Shown: positions 55,708 to 63,705 of the stretch, in pieces
Position numbering within the stretch: position 1 is the first letter of the stretch
Layout: each line of letters begins with the position of its first letter
Origin: Opitutaceae bacterium EW11
GTDB taxonomy: Bacteria > Verrucomicrobiota > Verrucomicrobiia > Opitutales > Opitutaceae
DNA length: 64,000 nt
Direction of reading: 5' to 3'
Assembly (NCBI GenBank): GCA_003054665.1
Contig: QAYY01000008.1
Span: 171,665-235,664 of the forward strand
Notes under the pieces: model-generated
Database searches by the model: none
The model's input: the letters and a program-made list of their open reading frames with translations, nothing else
What the model was told of the DNA's origin: nothing
Program-made: the position numbers and the translations under genes

Positions 55708-56057
55708 GCGGCGAAAGTGACCGGAGGTGAGTGGAATCGCAAGCGGGGAGGCGTTGTTCGCGGCGCTCCCGCGGCCAGCCGCGCTGCTGCGCGGACAAGT
55801 TGGGATCTGGAAGTGGGAAATTGGAAGTTGGTATTTGGGACGCGAAGCCGCGACCGCACCAACCACCAATTCCTAACTTCCAACTTCTCCGCGGGGAGCG
55901 CGATTTCACTCATGCGAGCCGTTGGACAAGCTCGTCGAATGCGGTGTCAATCTCCCGCACCTTCTGCGCCAGAGACGGAACGCGTTCTCCGCGCGCCGAC
56001 CTCCAATTTCCAACTTCGAACATCCAACTTCTCCGCGGCGCGCCGGGCGCCGCGGCC
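55708..56057. repeat. Repeat-rich intergenic region between lpxI and the BFN gene
   Basis: This 350-nt stretch has no convincing gene. It contains short words such as AACTTCCAACTTC and TTGGAAGTTGG many times. A 16-bp exact direct repeat, TCCAACTTCTCCGCGG, occurs at 55879-55894 and 56023-56038. An imperfect long inverted repeat runs from AAGTTGG (55797-55803) to CCAACTT (55880-55886) and could fold as a roughly 90-nt hairpin. The words resemble dispersed intergenic REP-like elements. A 37-codon minus-strand reading frame at 55910-56023 is treated in the findings. Confidence 0.7.
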
Positions 56058-56918
56058 TCACTCAAACCCCTGCAACGCGATTCCCCACGAGCGCGCTTGG
56101 GCGACGACGGCGGGTTTATCGAGGATGATGACGCGGTTCGTTTCCAGCGCGGCGGCGGCGAGTCCGGCTTCGCGCATCGTTTCCAGCGTGCGCATGCCGA
56201 AGACCGGAACGTCGAAGCGATAATCCTGGTTCGCCTTCACGGTCTTCACGAAAAGGGTGTGGTCGGTCTTGAAGCCGCCAGCGCGACGAAGCATTTCGTC
56301 GGTGCCTTCGAACGCCTCGACCGCAAGCACGGTGCCTTTTCGGACCACAACGCCTTGCCCGATATCGAGCCGAGCGCATTCGCGGGCGATGTGCACCCCG
56401 TGATCCACGTAGTCCTGTTCGATCGGGAACCGCCCCCCGGTCATCGATCCGCGCGTCGCCATGTGCTCGTCGAGGAAGCACCGCGCATCGAGCAACTCGA
56501 TACCGAGTTTCTGGATCTCGGCCGCGATGGCGCCGAAGATCGTTTCCGCGTTGCGGCGTTTCAGGGAAAACAGAATGCGCGTGGCCTTCAGGTCCGGGTG
56601 CAGGCCGCGAAAGAGTCGTTTCGGCGTGATCTGTCCCGCCATCAGCGCGTAGCCGGCGCCGAAGTCTTCCAGTCCGCGCAGCATCTTGCCGAGCTGGCCG
56701 ACGAGGATGGTTCGCCGATGCTCCTCCTCGAACGAATTTACCAGCGCGGGCGGCGTCTCCTCGTGAAACGCGATCAACCGCAGCGGCAGGCCCGCGCGCC
56801 GGATCGCCTGGGCGACGAGGATGGGATAGAGCCCCTGGCCCGCGATGAGGGCGATCGGTTTCTGGGGGTTGAAATTCGAGGGAAGAAACGCGGAGAGCAC
56901 GGGAAGAGCCTCCTGCAT
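56058..56918 (-). CDS. lpxI: UDP-2,3-diacylglucosamine pyrophosphatase, LpxI type
   Basis: This 286-residue enzyme hydrolyses UDP-2,3-diacylglucosamine to lipid X in lipid A synthesis. It matches LpxI: IALIAGQGLYPILVAQAIRRAG near the start, MAGQITPKRLF, IFGAIAAEIQKLGIELLDAR, FPIEQDYVDHG, GQGVVVRKGTVLAVEAFEGTD (in part) and KANQDYRFDVPVFGMRTLE. It is the alternative to LpxH. I prefer the ATG at 56918 because the upstream in-frame codons are not family-like. Lipid A synthesis confirms an outer membrane with lipopolysaccharide. Confidence 0.93.
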   Translation of the reverse strand: MQEALPVLSAFLPSNFNPQKPIALIAGQGLYPILVAQAIRRAGLPLRLIAFHEETPPALVNSFEEEHRRTILVGQLGKMLRGLEDFGAGYALMAGQITPKRLFRGLHPDLKATRILFSLKRRNAETIFGAIAAEIQKLGIELLDARCFLDEHMATRGSMTGGRFPIEQDYVDHGVHIARECARLDIGQGVVVRKGTVLAVEAFEGTDEMLRRAGGFKTDHTLFVKTVKANQDYRFDVPVFGMRTLETMREAGLAAAALETNRVIILDKPAVVAQARSWGIALQGFE

Positions 56919-57193
56919 GCACGATCCGGTGGCCGAAGCCAAGCAGGTCGTCGCGCGACCAGATCCGGGCACCGTGCGCGTGGCGTTTCCCGGCTAGCGG
57001 GCGAGCCGGAATCCACGAACGTGCGCCTGAACCAACTCGGCGCCCCAACGCCTCCGAGGGCTTTTCTGAAAATGAGCTGGCGCTTTCCAGTGCAGCTCCT
57101 AACGGAAATGGCTCTCAATCCTCCTGCGCCGTATTCTAAAATGTGTGCGGTTGTGGCGGACTGGGAACGCATCAACGTCTCGTTCTTATCCCC

Positions 57194-58414
57194 ATGAAAA
57201 AATCCCTGCTACTCGCATTATGCTGCCTCTCGGCGACGGGTTTCGCCCAGAAGTTCGAAGGCCTGGCGCTCACGCCCCCGATGGGCTGGAACAGCTGGAA
57301 CACCTTTGCCAACAAGATCAACGAGGCGGTTGTTCGAGAGACCGCCGATGCGATGGTCAAGAACGGCATGCGGGACGCCGGATACACCTATATCGTGATT
57401 GACGATACGTGGTCGCTCCCGGCTCGCGATGCCAACGGCAATCTCGTCGCGGATCCGGCGAAGTTCCCGAGTGGCATGAAGGCGCTTGCGGATTACCTGC
57501 ATTCCCTCGGCTTCAAGTTTGGCATCTACAGCGACGCGGGCACGAAGACCTGCGGCGGTTACCCGGGCAGCTGGGGCCATGAATTCCAGGATGCGCGGAC
57601 TTTTGCGTCCTGGGGCGTCGATTACCTGAAGTACGACTGGTGCAACACCGGCACGGCGAACGCGAAGGACGCGTATTTGAGGATCCGCGACGCGCTCTAC
57701 ACCGCCGGACGTCCGGTGGTCCTCAGCATGTGCGAGTGGGGCACGGCCAAACCGTGGGAGTGGGCGGGCGACATCGCGCACCTCTGGCGCACGACGGGCG
57801 ACATCTATGACTCCTACGACGGCGTGAAGGGTTGGGAGCGCGGCTGGAAGAAGATTCTCGATCTGCAGTATTCGCTCGTGGAGAACTCGCAGGGACCCGA
57901 TGGGATTGCGAAGTACGCGGGCCCGGGGCACTGGAATGATCCGGATATGATGGAAGTCGGCAGCCCGGGCCTGACGTTTGCCGAGGCTCGCGCCCATTTC
58001 TCGATGTGGTGCATGATCGCCGCGCCGCTCATGGCGGGTAACGACGTGCGGCATATGACCGAGGAGATCCGCGCCGTGTTGACCGACAAGGAAGCGCTGG
58101 CGATCAGCCAGGATCCCGCCGGCAAAGAAGGCTATCGCGTGCTGGCCGAACCGGCGAAGTCGCGCGAAGTTTGGGTGCGCGAGTTGGGCAACGGCGACCT
58201 GGCGGTCGCGGTCCTGAATACCGGCTCTGTCGCCGCCGATATCGAAGTCGACTGGGAGTACTTCGGCTGGGTGATGAAAGGGGAAACGTACCAGATCCGC
58301 GACGTTTGGGCGAAGAAGGCGGCTGGCGACACGAAGAAGGCCTTCGTCAGCCACATCGATTCGCACGGCGTCACGCTCCTGCGGTTGAGCAAAGTGGCTC
58401 TCGCGGCGAAATAA
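57194..58414 (+). CDS. Secreted GH27 alpha-galactosidase
   Basis: This 406-residue enzyme has a short signal peptide (residues 1-18, cleavage after GFA). The GH27 barrel has TPPMGWNSWNTF, VIDDTW, FGIYSDAG, the nucleophile D148 in YLKYDWCN and the DPDMM block (Asp 249/251) that carries the acid/base. SMWCMIAAPLMAGND and SQDPAGKEGY follow, then a C-terminal beta-sandwich. It removes terminal alpha-galactose from oligo- or polysaccharides such as galactomannans. With the GH5 enzyme it suggests use of plant polysaccharides. A strong terminator follows. Confidence 0.93.
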   Translation: MKKSLLLALCCLSATGFAQKFEGLALTPPMGWNSWNTFANKINEAVVRETADAMVKNGMRDAGYTYIVIDDTWSLPARDANGNLVADPAKFPSGMKALADYLHSLGFKFGIYSDAGTKTCGGYPGSWGHEFQDARTFASWGVDYLKYDWCNTGTANAKDAYLRIRDALYTAGRPVVLSMCEWGTAKPWEWAGDIAHLWRTTGDIYDSYDGVKGWERGWKKILDLQYSLVENSQGPDGIAKYAGPGHWNDPDMMEVGSPGLTFAEARAHFSMWCMIAAPLMAGNDVRHMTEEIRAVLTDKEALAISQDPAGKEGYRVLAEPAKSREVWVRELGNGDLAVAVLNTGSVAADIEVDWEYFGWVMKGETYQIRDVWAKKAAGDTKKAFVSHIDSHGVTLLRLSKVALAAK

Positions 58415-58442
58415 GTCGCACGCCAAGCGGGCTAGAATCTCG

Positions 58443-58477
58443 AGCCGCGGTCGAAAGATCGCGGCTTTTCTTTTTTG
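58443..58477 (+). terminator. Intrinsic terminator of the GH27 gene
   Basis: A 10-bp stem AGCCGCGGTC / GATCGCGGCT (one G-U pair) with a stable GAAA tetraloop is followed by TTTCTTTTTT. It is 29 nt after the stop. Confidence 0.88.
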
Positions 58478-58739
58478 TGCGACGCAGGCGTCCGTGGGAG
58501 CTCGATGATTTGATGGCACTTTGCGGGTGCCCACACCCGGCGGGTTGCGGTGTCGCCCGCGCGGTGAGCACCGTGACCGCACCAGACAGATCGTGCCGAA
58601 TCGTCGTCAATCTCGCCGGCATCGGATTCCGATGCCGAGGCGCGGACAGCGCCGCGCCCTCGATCGTGCTGCCCTCCAATAGCCGCTGGCTCGTCGCCAT
58701 GCACTCCCATCCCTCCGATTCCGACGCGGACTTCCGGCT
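58478..58739. other. Intergenic stretch without recognisable gene
   Basis: Together with the adjacent 8-bp repeat this makes about 300 nt between the convergent GH27 and wzc-like genes. The open frames here have no family resemblance and overlap on both strands. I see no RNA gene or clear promoter. Confidence 0.6.
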
Positions 58740-58779
58740 CTTTCAGCCCTTCAGTCTTTCAGTCCTTCAGCCCTTCGCC
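58740..58779. repeat. Five 8-bp tandem repeats next to the wzc-like stop codon
   Basis: The plus strand reads CTTTCAGC, CCTTCAGT, CTTTCAGT, CCTTCAGC and CCTTCGCC in tandem, an 8-bp unit of consensus CYTTCAGY. It ends one base before the stop codon of the wzc-like gene at 58781. Confidence 0.8.
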
Positions 58780-58780
58780 C

Positions 58781-60937
58781 TCAAGCCTGCGTCCCGTAGT
58801 ATTTTTTGTAGCTCCGGTAGTACCGGTAGTTGCTGTAATACTCGATCCGCCGCGTCGACATGCCGTTCATCACGATGCCGAGAATCTCGTTCTTTCCGCT
58901 CTGGAGAGCACGAATGTAGAGGCGGATGTGTTTCCGGGCGGCGTGATTGAAACGGCAGACGTACACGACTTCGTCGGTTCGCTCGGCCACGAGCATCGCG
59001 TCGGTCACGGCGCCCATCGGGGGCGAGTCGACGACGACGAGATCGTATTGGTTCTTCAGCTTCGCGATGAGCTGGCCGAAACGCGGATCCTCGAGCAGCT
59101 CTGTCGGAATCTTTGAGCGCCCGCCGGATCGGAGGAGCGAGAGGTTGTCCTCGAGCTTCACGATTCCGAGCGTCGGGTCGTTGGCGAGGTCGCCTTCCAC
59201 CTTGCCGCCTTTTTCAAACCACGTGAGCAAGCCCGCCTCGTTTTCCTTCCCGAAGCGGCGGTGGAGCATGGGACGTCGCAGATCGCAGTCGACGATCAGG
59301 GTCGATTTCCCGTGGCGGGCGAAGCTTGCGGCGAGGTTGCACGAAACGAGCGTCTTGCCTTCGCCCGGGATGGTGCTCGTCACCAGGATTGCCTTCGGAA
59401 AATCCAGCTTCGAATGGATTTTGACCGAGCTGTAGATGCTGAGGAACGACTCCGTGCCGGGCGCTTCTTCGCTGCGGCGGACCAGGGAGTACTTCTCGTC
59501 GTCCTTCAACGAGGAGAGATCGGGCACGATGCCGAGGAGCGTGACGCCGATGAACGACTCGACGTCCCACGCGCTTTTGATCCGGTCATCGACGATGCTG
59601 AGACCGAACGCGACGGCGACGAATACAAGCAGGCCGACAATCACGCTGAGCCGGATAACGCGCGTCATGTTCGGCGTGTAGGGCGCCGGCGTCGGGGTGG
59701 CGCGGTCGAGCGGCCGGACCGGGATCTTCTCCAGCTTGCTGCTGGTGGTGGTCTGGCTCAGGCGATCGAGAATCTGGGAGTAGTTGCTCTTCGCGACGGT
59801 GGCCTGGTTTTCGAGGCTGCGGAAATCCACGGCGAGGTCGCGCAGGTGCATCTGCTCCTTTTCGTGGAGCTGGTATTCCTGCTCGAGGCTCTTCTCGTTG
59901 GCCCGTGCCTTCTCGAGGCTTGCCTGGAGATCCGCGATGGCGAGGTCGATGGCGCTGGCGAGCTGGTCCTGGCTCACTTTGATCGCCCGCGCCAGATCCA
60001 TCATCTTCGGGTGGCGTTCGAAATAGCGTTCGCTCAGGACCGACTGCTGACGCTGCAGGTCGGCCAGCTGCGTCCGGATCGCCGGAATCGTGCCGTGATT
60101 GGCGATCGACGAGATCTGGAGGAGGTCGCGGCCCTCGCGTTTATACGAGGCGACTTGGTTGACCTGTTCCTCGATGCTCAAGCGCTCGAGCCGGGCCGTC
60201 TGGAGCGCGGCATTCACCGATTTCAGGCGGTCGGAAACGATGTTCACGCTGTTGTCGAGCGACACGAGGTTGTGCTCCCGCATGTACGACTGGAGTTTCT
60301 GGTCCGCGGCCTCCGCCTCCTTGCGCAGCTGTTCGGCCGAGAGGCGCAGCCGCTCGACCGCGTATTCGTTTTTCCCGCTCACGCTATCGAGCAGGTACTG
60401 CATGAACTGGTCGACGGTACGGTTGGCGATGAGCGCGGCCGCTTCCGGATCCGGATGGGAAACGACGATGCGGATGATGAAACTGTTGCGGACCGACTGG
60501 ACGCTCGTGCTTCCGAGCATCGATCCGACCCCGGGAAGGGGATCGCCGGGTTTTAGGTTCTTCAGGTACGCGCGTTGGATGACCTTCACCTCCTCGGGCG
60601 TGAACGACTCCATGACCTTGGTCCGGAGCTTCGTGCTGTTGAGCACCTGGAGGTAGGTGTTGAGGTCGATGTCGTTGGTCACCGAGAGGTCCACGACCTC
60701 CTGGCTGGTCACGATCTTCTCCGGCTTCTCGATCTGCATCGTCGCCTGGCTCTGGTAGAGCGGTGTCACGCGGGCCTGCAGATAACCGAGGATGACGCCG
60801 ACGAGGATTCCGATCGGGAGCGCGATCCAGACTCGCTCCCGGAGAATGATGAGATAGTCGCGCGCCGTGCGGCGTTCGTTGAGAACCTCGCCCTGGGCGG
60901 TGTGCAGCGATGGATGTTTCGCCTGAAGGTCGTTCAT
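58781..60937 (-). CDS. Wzc-like exopolysaccharide co-polymerase / BY-kinase
   Basis: This 718-residue inner-membrane protein controls polysaccharide chain length and export. A first membrane segment (about residues 35-53) begins the Wzz domain. Long coiled-coil helices occupy about 190-400, and a second membrane segment is near 430-450 (LSVIVGLLVFVAVAFGL). The C-terminal tyrosine kinase has the Walker A TIPGEGKT, Walker A' LIVDCDLRRP and Walker B VVVDSPP. It ends in a cluster of nine Tyr that are the usual autophosphorylation sites (YYSNYRYYRSYKKYYG). It starts 4 nt after the wza-like stop and is the last gene of the export operon. Confidence 0.93.
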   Translation of the reverse strand: MNDLQAKHPSLHTAQGEVLNERRTARDYLIILRERVWIALPIGILVGVILGYLQARVTPLYQSQATMQIEKPEKIVTSQEVVDLSVTNDIDLNTYLQVLNSTKLRTKVMESFTPEEVKVIQRAYLKNLKPGDPLPGVGSMLGSTSVQSVRNSFIIRIVVSHPDPEAAALIANRTVDQFMQYLLDSVSGKNEYAVERLRLSAEQLRKEAEAADQKLQSYMREHNLVSLDNSVNIVSDRLKSVNAALQTARLERLSIEEQVNQVASYKREGRDLLQISSIANHGTIPAIRTQLADLQRQQSVLSERYFERHPKMMDLARAIKVSQDQLASAIDLAIADLQASLEKARANEKSLEQEYQLHEKEQMHLRDLAVDFRSLENQATVAKSNYSQILDRLSQTTTSSKLEKIPVRPLDRATPTPAPYTPNMTRVIRLSVIVGLLVFVAVAFGLSIVDDRIKSAWDVESFIGVTLLGIVPDLSSLKDDEKYSLVRRSEEAPGTESFLSIYSSVKIHSKLDFPKAILVTSTIPGEGKTLVSCNLAASFARHGKSTLIVDCDLRRPMLHRRFGKENEAGLLTWFEKGGKVEGDLANDPTLGIVKLEDNLSLLRSGGRSKIPTELLEDPRFGQLIAKLKNQYDLVVVDSPPMGAVTDAMLVAERTDEVVYVCRFNHAARKHIRLYIRALQSGKNEILGIVMNGMSTRRIEYYSNYRYYRSYKKYYGTQA

Positions 60938-60941
60938 GGCG

Positions 60942-61562
60942 TCAGATGATCCTTTCCGGGACGTACACGATGTCGCCCGGCTGGAGCACGAGGGAGTTGT
61001 CGGTGGCTTTGGCGCGGTCCTTGCCCTTCATCAGGCTTTCGACGTCGACCGTGAAAACGGACTTTTTACCGTCGGCGGAGATGCGCGTGACCGTGATCGC
61101 GGTGCCCTTGGCGGTGTCGGTGAGTCCGCCGGCTTTGGTGACGAGATCGAGCACGCTCATGCTGGCCTCGATGGGAAGGGGATAACGCCCGGGATTGCGG
61201 ACTTTGCCGTCAATCGAGACTTCCCGCGGTGCGTATTCCTCGATGTTGATCGTCACCTGGGGCTTCTTCAGGTAGCGGCCGTCCCGATACGCCGCTTCGA
61301 TCGCGCGTTGCGCTTCGCTCACGGTCTTGCCCGCGACCGCGACTTCGCCGATCAGCGGCAGGTTCACGCAGCCCTTTGCGTCGACGCGGGCGAACACCGA
61401 AAGGTCCTCCTCCTGGTACACGGCGATGCGAAGCCGGTCCGTGTTGGCGATCGTGTAGGAAGGTCGTGCCGGTGGTGCGTCGTCGGCCCGCAGTCCGACG
61501 GCGAGTCCGCCCAGGACGAGCAGAAAAAGGGCGAGCCAGCGGGAGGGGTAGGGGCGGGTCAT
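60942..61562 (-). CDS. Short Wza-like polysaccharide export protein
   Basis: This 206-residue exported protein has a signal peptide (residues 1-27, no lipobox Cys). A Poly_export domain follows (YTIANTDRLRIAVYQEEDLSVFARVDAKG, read in part), then one SLBB-type domain (EVSIDGKVRNPGRYPL). E. coli Wza is about 380 residues, a lipoprotein with several SLBB-type domains and a C-terminal membrane helix. This protein lacks those parts and probably cannot form the outer-membrane pore alone. It precedes the kinase by 4 nt and follows the beta-barrel gene by 7 nt. Confidence 0.9.
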   Translation of the reverse strand: MTRPYPSRWLALFLLVLGGLAVGLRADDAPPARPSYTIANTDRLRIAVYQEEDLSVFARVDAKGCVNLPLIGEVAVAGKTVSEAQRAIEAAYRDGRYLKKPQVTINIEEYAPREVSIDGKVRNPGRYPLPIEASMSVLDLVTKAGGLTDTAKGTAITVTRISADGKKSVFTVDVESLMKGKDRAKATDNSLVLQPGDIVYVPERII

Positions 61563-61569
61563 GGCGGGG

Positions 61570-62712
61570 TCACCAGCGCGAGGAGACGTTTACCGAAATC
61601 GTGTGCCGGTCAAAATCCGAAAGGGCGAGCGTCGACCAGTTCTTGTAGTAGAGGTACGAGAGGCTGACGCGGAGATGCTCGTTGAACGCCCGCGCAACTC
61701 CGGCGGAGAACGACGCGAAGTCGTCGTGCCGTCCGCGAGCTCCCGTATCGAGAAATCGGTAACGTCCGCCGCCGATGCCGGCGAAAGCCGAGGTCTTCGA
61801 GTTCATCGCGTACTGCGCCGTCATGCCCAGGCTGGTGGAGTCGACGCTGGCGTCCGTCGCCACGGTGACGAAGTCCTTGGCCGCCGTCGCGGTCACGGAG
61901 AGTCGCGTCGAGACGGTCCACGTGGCGCCGACGGTGGAGGTTGCGGAGGAGAAGGATTCGTCGGGGGCGCCGCGCCGCTCGACCGAGCGTTGCTGGAGGC
62001 CGATGCGGAAGCTGCCGCTGAGCTTCGGCAGGATGCGTCCGGTGACGCCGACCGTCGCGGAATCGTCGGTGTCGGTCGTGCTGGCCGTCGTGTCGGTGAT
62101 CCGATGGCGGTAGCCGACGACGAGATCGCGCTGACTGTTGAGGGCGTAGAGCAGGTCGGCGCCGGCGTTGTACGTATCGATGTCGACCAGGCTGGTGTTC
62201 TCCTGGAAATCGCGACGGGAGTAGCCGGCGAGGCCCGAGATGGAGTATCGCTCGATCACCGGGTATTTCGCGGTCAGCTCGGCATCGTAGTTCCAGGACT
62301 TCGTGCGAAGGTTGATCGCCGTCTCGGCGCGGTTCTCGCGCCGCACGCCTACGCGCAGCATGCCGGTGGTCCGTCCGGAGTCTTTCGTCAGCTCCGCCTT
62401 GAAGTCCGGATTCGCGAAGTTTTCCTCGGTGTGCGACTGGAAGCGGGAGATCTGGCAGTCGAGCGTCGCGCCGACGCCGAGCATCCCCGCCTTGCGCCGG
62501 TATTCGAGTTCGACGTTGCCGTTGTAGGACGTGTCGCCGTCGCCCTCGGAACTGGCGAAGAGATTCGAGTCGTAGGTCATGCCCGCCGATCCCGTGACGA
62601 AGATCTCGTCGTGCCCGTCGTTGAATTTGATCAACGCCAATGCGGAAGTGCAGGTCGCAAGGAGCGGGCAGAGAAAAAGGAGAGCCGAGCGCGCAGCGGC
62701 GGGAAGCCTCAT
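61570..62712 (-). CDS. Outer-membrane beta-barrel protein of the exopolysaccharide operon
   Basis: This 380-residue protein has a signal peptide (about 1-26, ending in ALA). The rest is made of alternating-hydrophobic beta-strands, many with Thr/Ser/Tyr/Arg such as SISGLAGYSRRDF and SFRIGLQQRS, and it ends in ISVNVSSRW with a terminal aromatic residue. That pattern is an outer-membrane barrel of perhaps 16-18 strands. It sits between the FecR-like and the Wza-like genes, spaced by 34 and 7 nt. Similar barrels in other exopolysaccharide clusters (EpsL-like) are proposed to be export pores. Confidence 0.85.
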   Translation of the reverse strand: MRLPAAARSALLFLCPLLATCTSALALIKFNDGHDEIFVTGSAGMTYDSNLFASSEGDGDTSYNGNVELEYRRKAGMLGVGATLDCQISRFQSHTEENFANPDFKAELTKDSGRTTGMLRVGVRRENRAETAINLRTKSWNYDAELTAKYPVIERYSISGLAGYSRRDFQENTSLVDIDTYNAGADLLYALNSQRDLVVGYRHRITDTTASTTDTDDSATVGVTGRILPKLSGSFRIGLQQRSVERRGAPDESFSSATSTVGATWTVSTRLSVTATAAKDFVTVATDASVDSTSLGMTAQYAMNSKTSAFAGIGGGRYRFLDTGARGRHDDFASFSAGVARAFNEHLRVSLSYLYYKNWSTLALSDFDRHTISVNVSSRW

Positions 62713-62746
62713 GGGAGAGATCGAAAAGGCGCGGAGCGGATGAATC

Positions 62747-63592
62747 TCAGCCGCCGATGCGGGCCGGGCTGACGGTGAACTGTGTGGGTGCGGTGGTGGG
62801 CACCGTCCGCACCGGGACGATATCGGTGCTGCCGTCGGCGCGATCGACGGCTTCGAAATAGACGGTGCGGCGGGCGATGCACGCGAGCGAAACGGTCTCG
62901 TCTTCCGTGGCGGCGGTTTCGGCGGGTATTGACTGAACGGCGACGGTTGCCCCCGCCTCCGGCGTCTCGCGACGGATGATCGCCTGCTGGCCGGGCGTGA
63001 GCGTCTGGCCGGCCGCCGATCCTTCCGGAACCACGGTGATGTCGCCCTCGATCAGAGTGATCTTGGTTTCAGTTTCGGTCGCGTGGATGACCATGCGGCG
63101 CCCGCGGACGTTGATCGTGCCCTGTGGGGTTTGGAAAACCAGGGAGCTGCCCGCGACGAGCTTGCTCGTGCAGACGCCGATGCCGCCGCGGACGAGCCGG
63201 ATCACGGTCTGCGAAATCGACGGCTCGACATCCAGGTCCGCTCGGTTCGGTGCGAACGGCTCCTGGAGAAAGCGCTTCACCTCCAAACGCGTATTCGCCG
63301 TCACATACAGCGCGGTGCCGTTCGAGAGGACGAGGGAATCGGTCGAATTTGCCTTTGTCTCGATCACGGAGCCCTCGGGCGAGTGCACCGCGTTCTTGAT
63401 CAGCGGCTCGATCTTCACACCCGTGTCGATCTGGGACTCGCCCGCGACGTCAGCCACGAAGAGCTTGCTCGTGGGGTTGTTCTTCTTGGCGGTCTGGGCA
63501 GAAACCACCACAGCGGCGCCAAAGCTCATCAAGGCGACCGCGAGCGCGCAAAGCACCGGCGAAAACGGGCGAAACTTCATGCGGGGCAACAT
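62747..63592 (-). CDS. FecR-domain periplasmic protein
   Basis: This 281-residue exported protein has a signal peptide (about residues 1-33). A FecR domain follows: SVIETKANSTDSLVLSNGTALYV, with later RGGIGVCTSKL and TPQGTINVRGRRMVI (read in parts), then a tail of about 90 residues with Ala, Glu, Thr and Pro. FecR domains in this setting are not tied to iron; they are frequent in envelope and polysaccharide clusters. It could sense or bind the polymer. It is the first gene of the four-gene export operon. The start could be 63592 or the ATG four codons later. Confidence 0.85.
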   Translation of the reverse strand: MLPRMKFRPFSPVLCALAVALMSFGAAVVVSAQTAKKNNPTSKLFVADVAGESQIDTGVKIEPLIKNAVHSPEGSVIETKANSTDSLVLSNGTALYVTANTRLEVKRFLQEPFAPNRADLDVEPSISQTVIRLVRGGIGVCTSKLVAGSSLVFQTPQGTINVRGRRMVIHATETETKITLIEGDITVVPEGSAAGQTLTPGQQAIIRRETPEAGATVAVQSIPAETAATEDETVSLACIARRTVYFEAVDRADGSTDIVPVRTVPTTAPTQFTVSPARIGG

Positions 63593-63615
63593 GCAACGGA
63601 ACGTCTAGGGGTTCA

Positions 63616-63634
63616 ATTGCAAAATCGATGCAAT
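63616..63634. promoter_or_regulatory. Candidate operator upstream of the exopolysaccharide operon
   Basis: ATTGCA-N7-TGCAAT is a 6-bp perfect inverted repeat in an AT-rich patch, 24 nt before the fecR-like start. It could be a dimeric regulator site. No regulator gene is adjacent. Confidence 0.3.
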
Positions 63635-63650
63635 ATGTGGCAAGATTGAG

Positions 63651-63678
63651 CCGCCCAACTGCCTGCGCAGCTGGGCGG
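63651..63678. terminator. GC-rich hairpin after leuS (terminator-like, no T tract)
   Basis: CCGCCCAACTGC pairs with GCAGCTGGGCGG (one mismatch) across a 4-nt loop. It lies 28 nt beyond the leuS stop on the minus strand. No T run follows, so it may be a weak or Rho-assisted terminator or an mRNA end stabiliser. Confidence 0.4.
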
Positions 63679-63705
63679 TTGCCCCTACAACGGCACAAGG
63701 CCGCG

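Noticed and set aside
54139-56223. 694-codon plus-strand open frame opposite the dus and BFN genes
   Set aside because: It spans two genes and the repeat region on the other strand and matches no family, so it is not a gene.
63630-63650. Sigma-54-like promoter before the exopolysaccharide operon
   Set aside because: The minus strand reads TTGCCACATATTGCAT, but the -24 GG is broken and the spacing to TTGC is 2 nt short.
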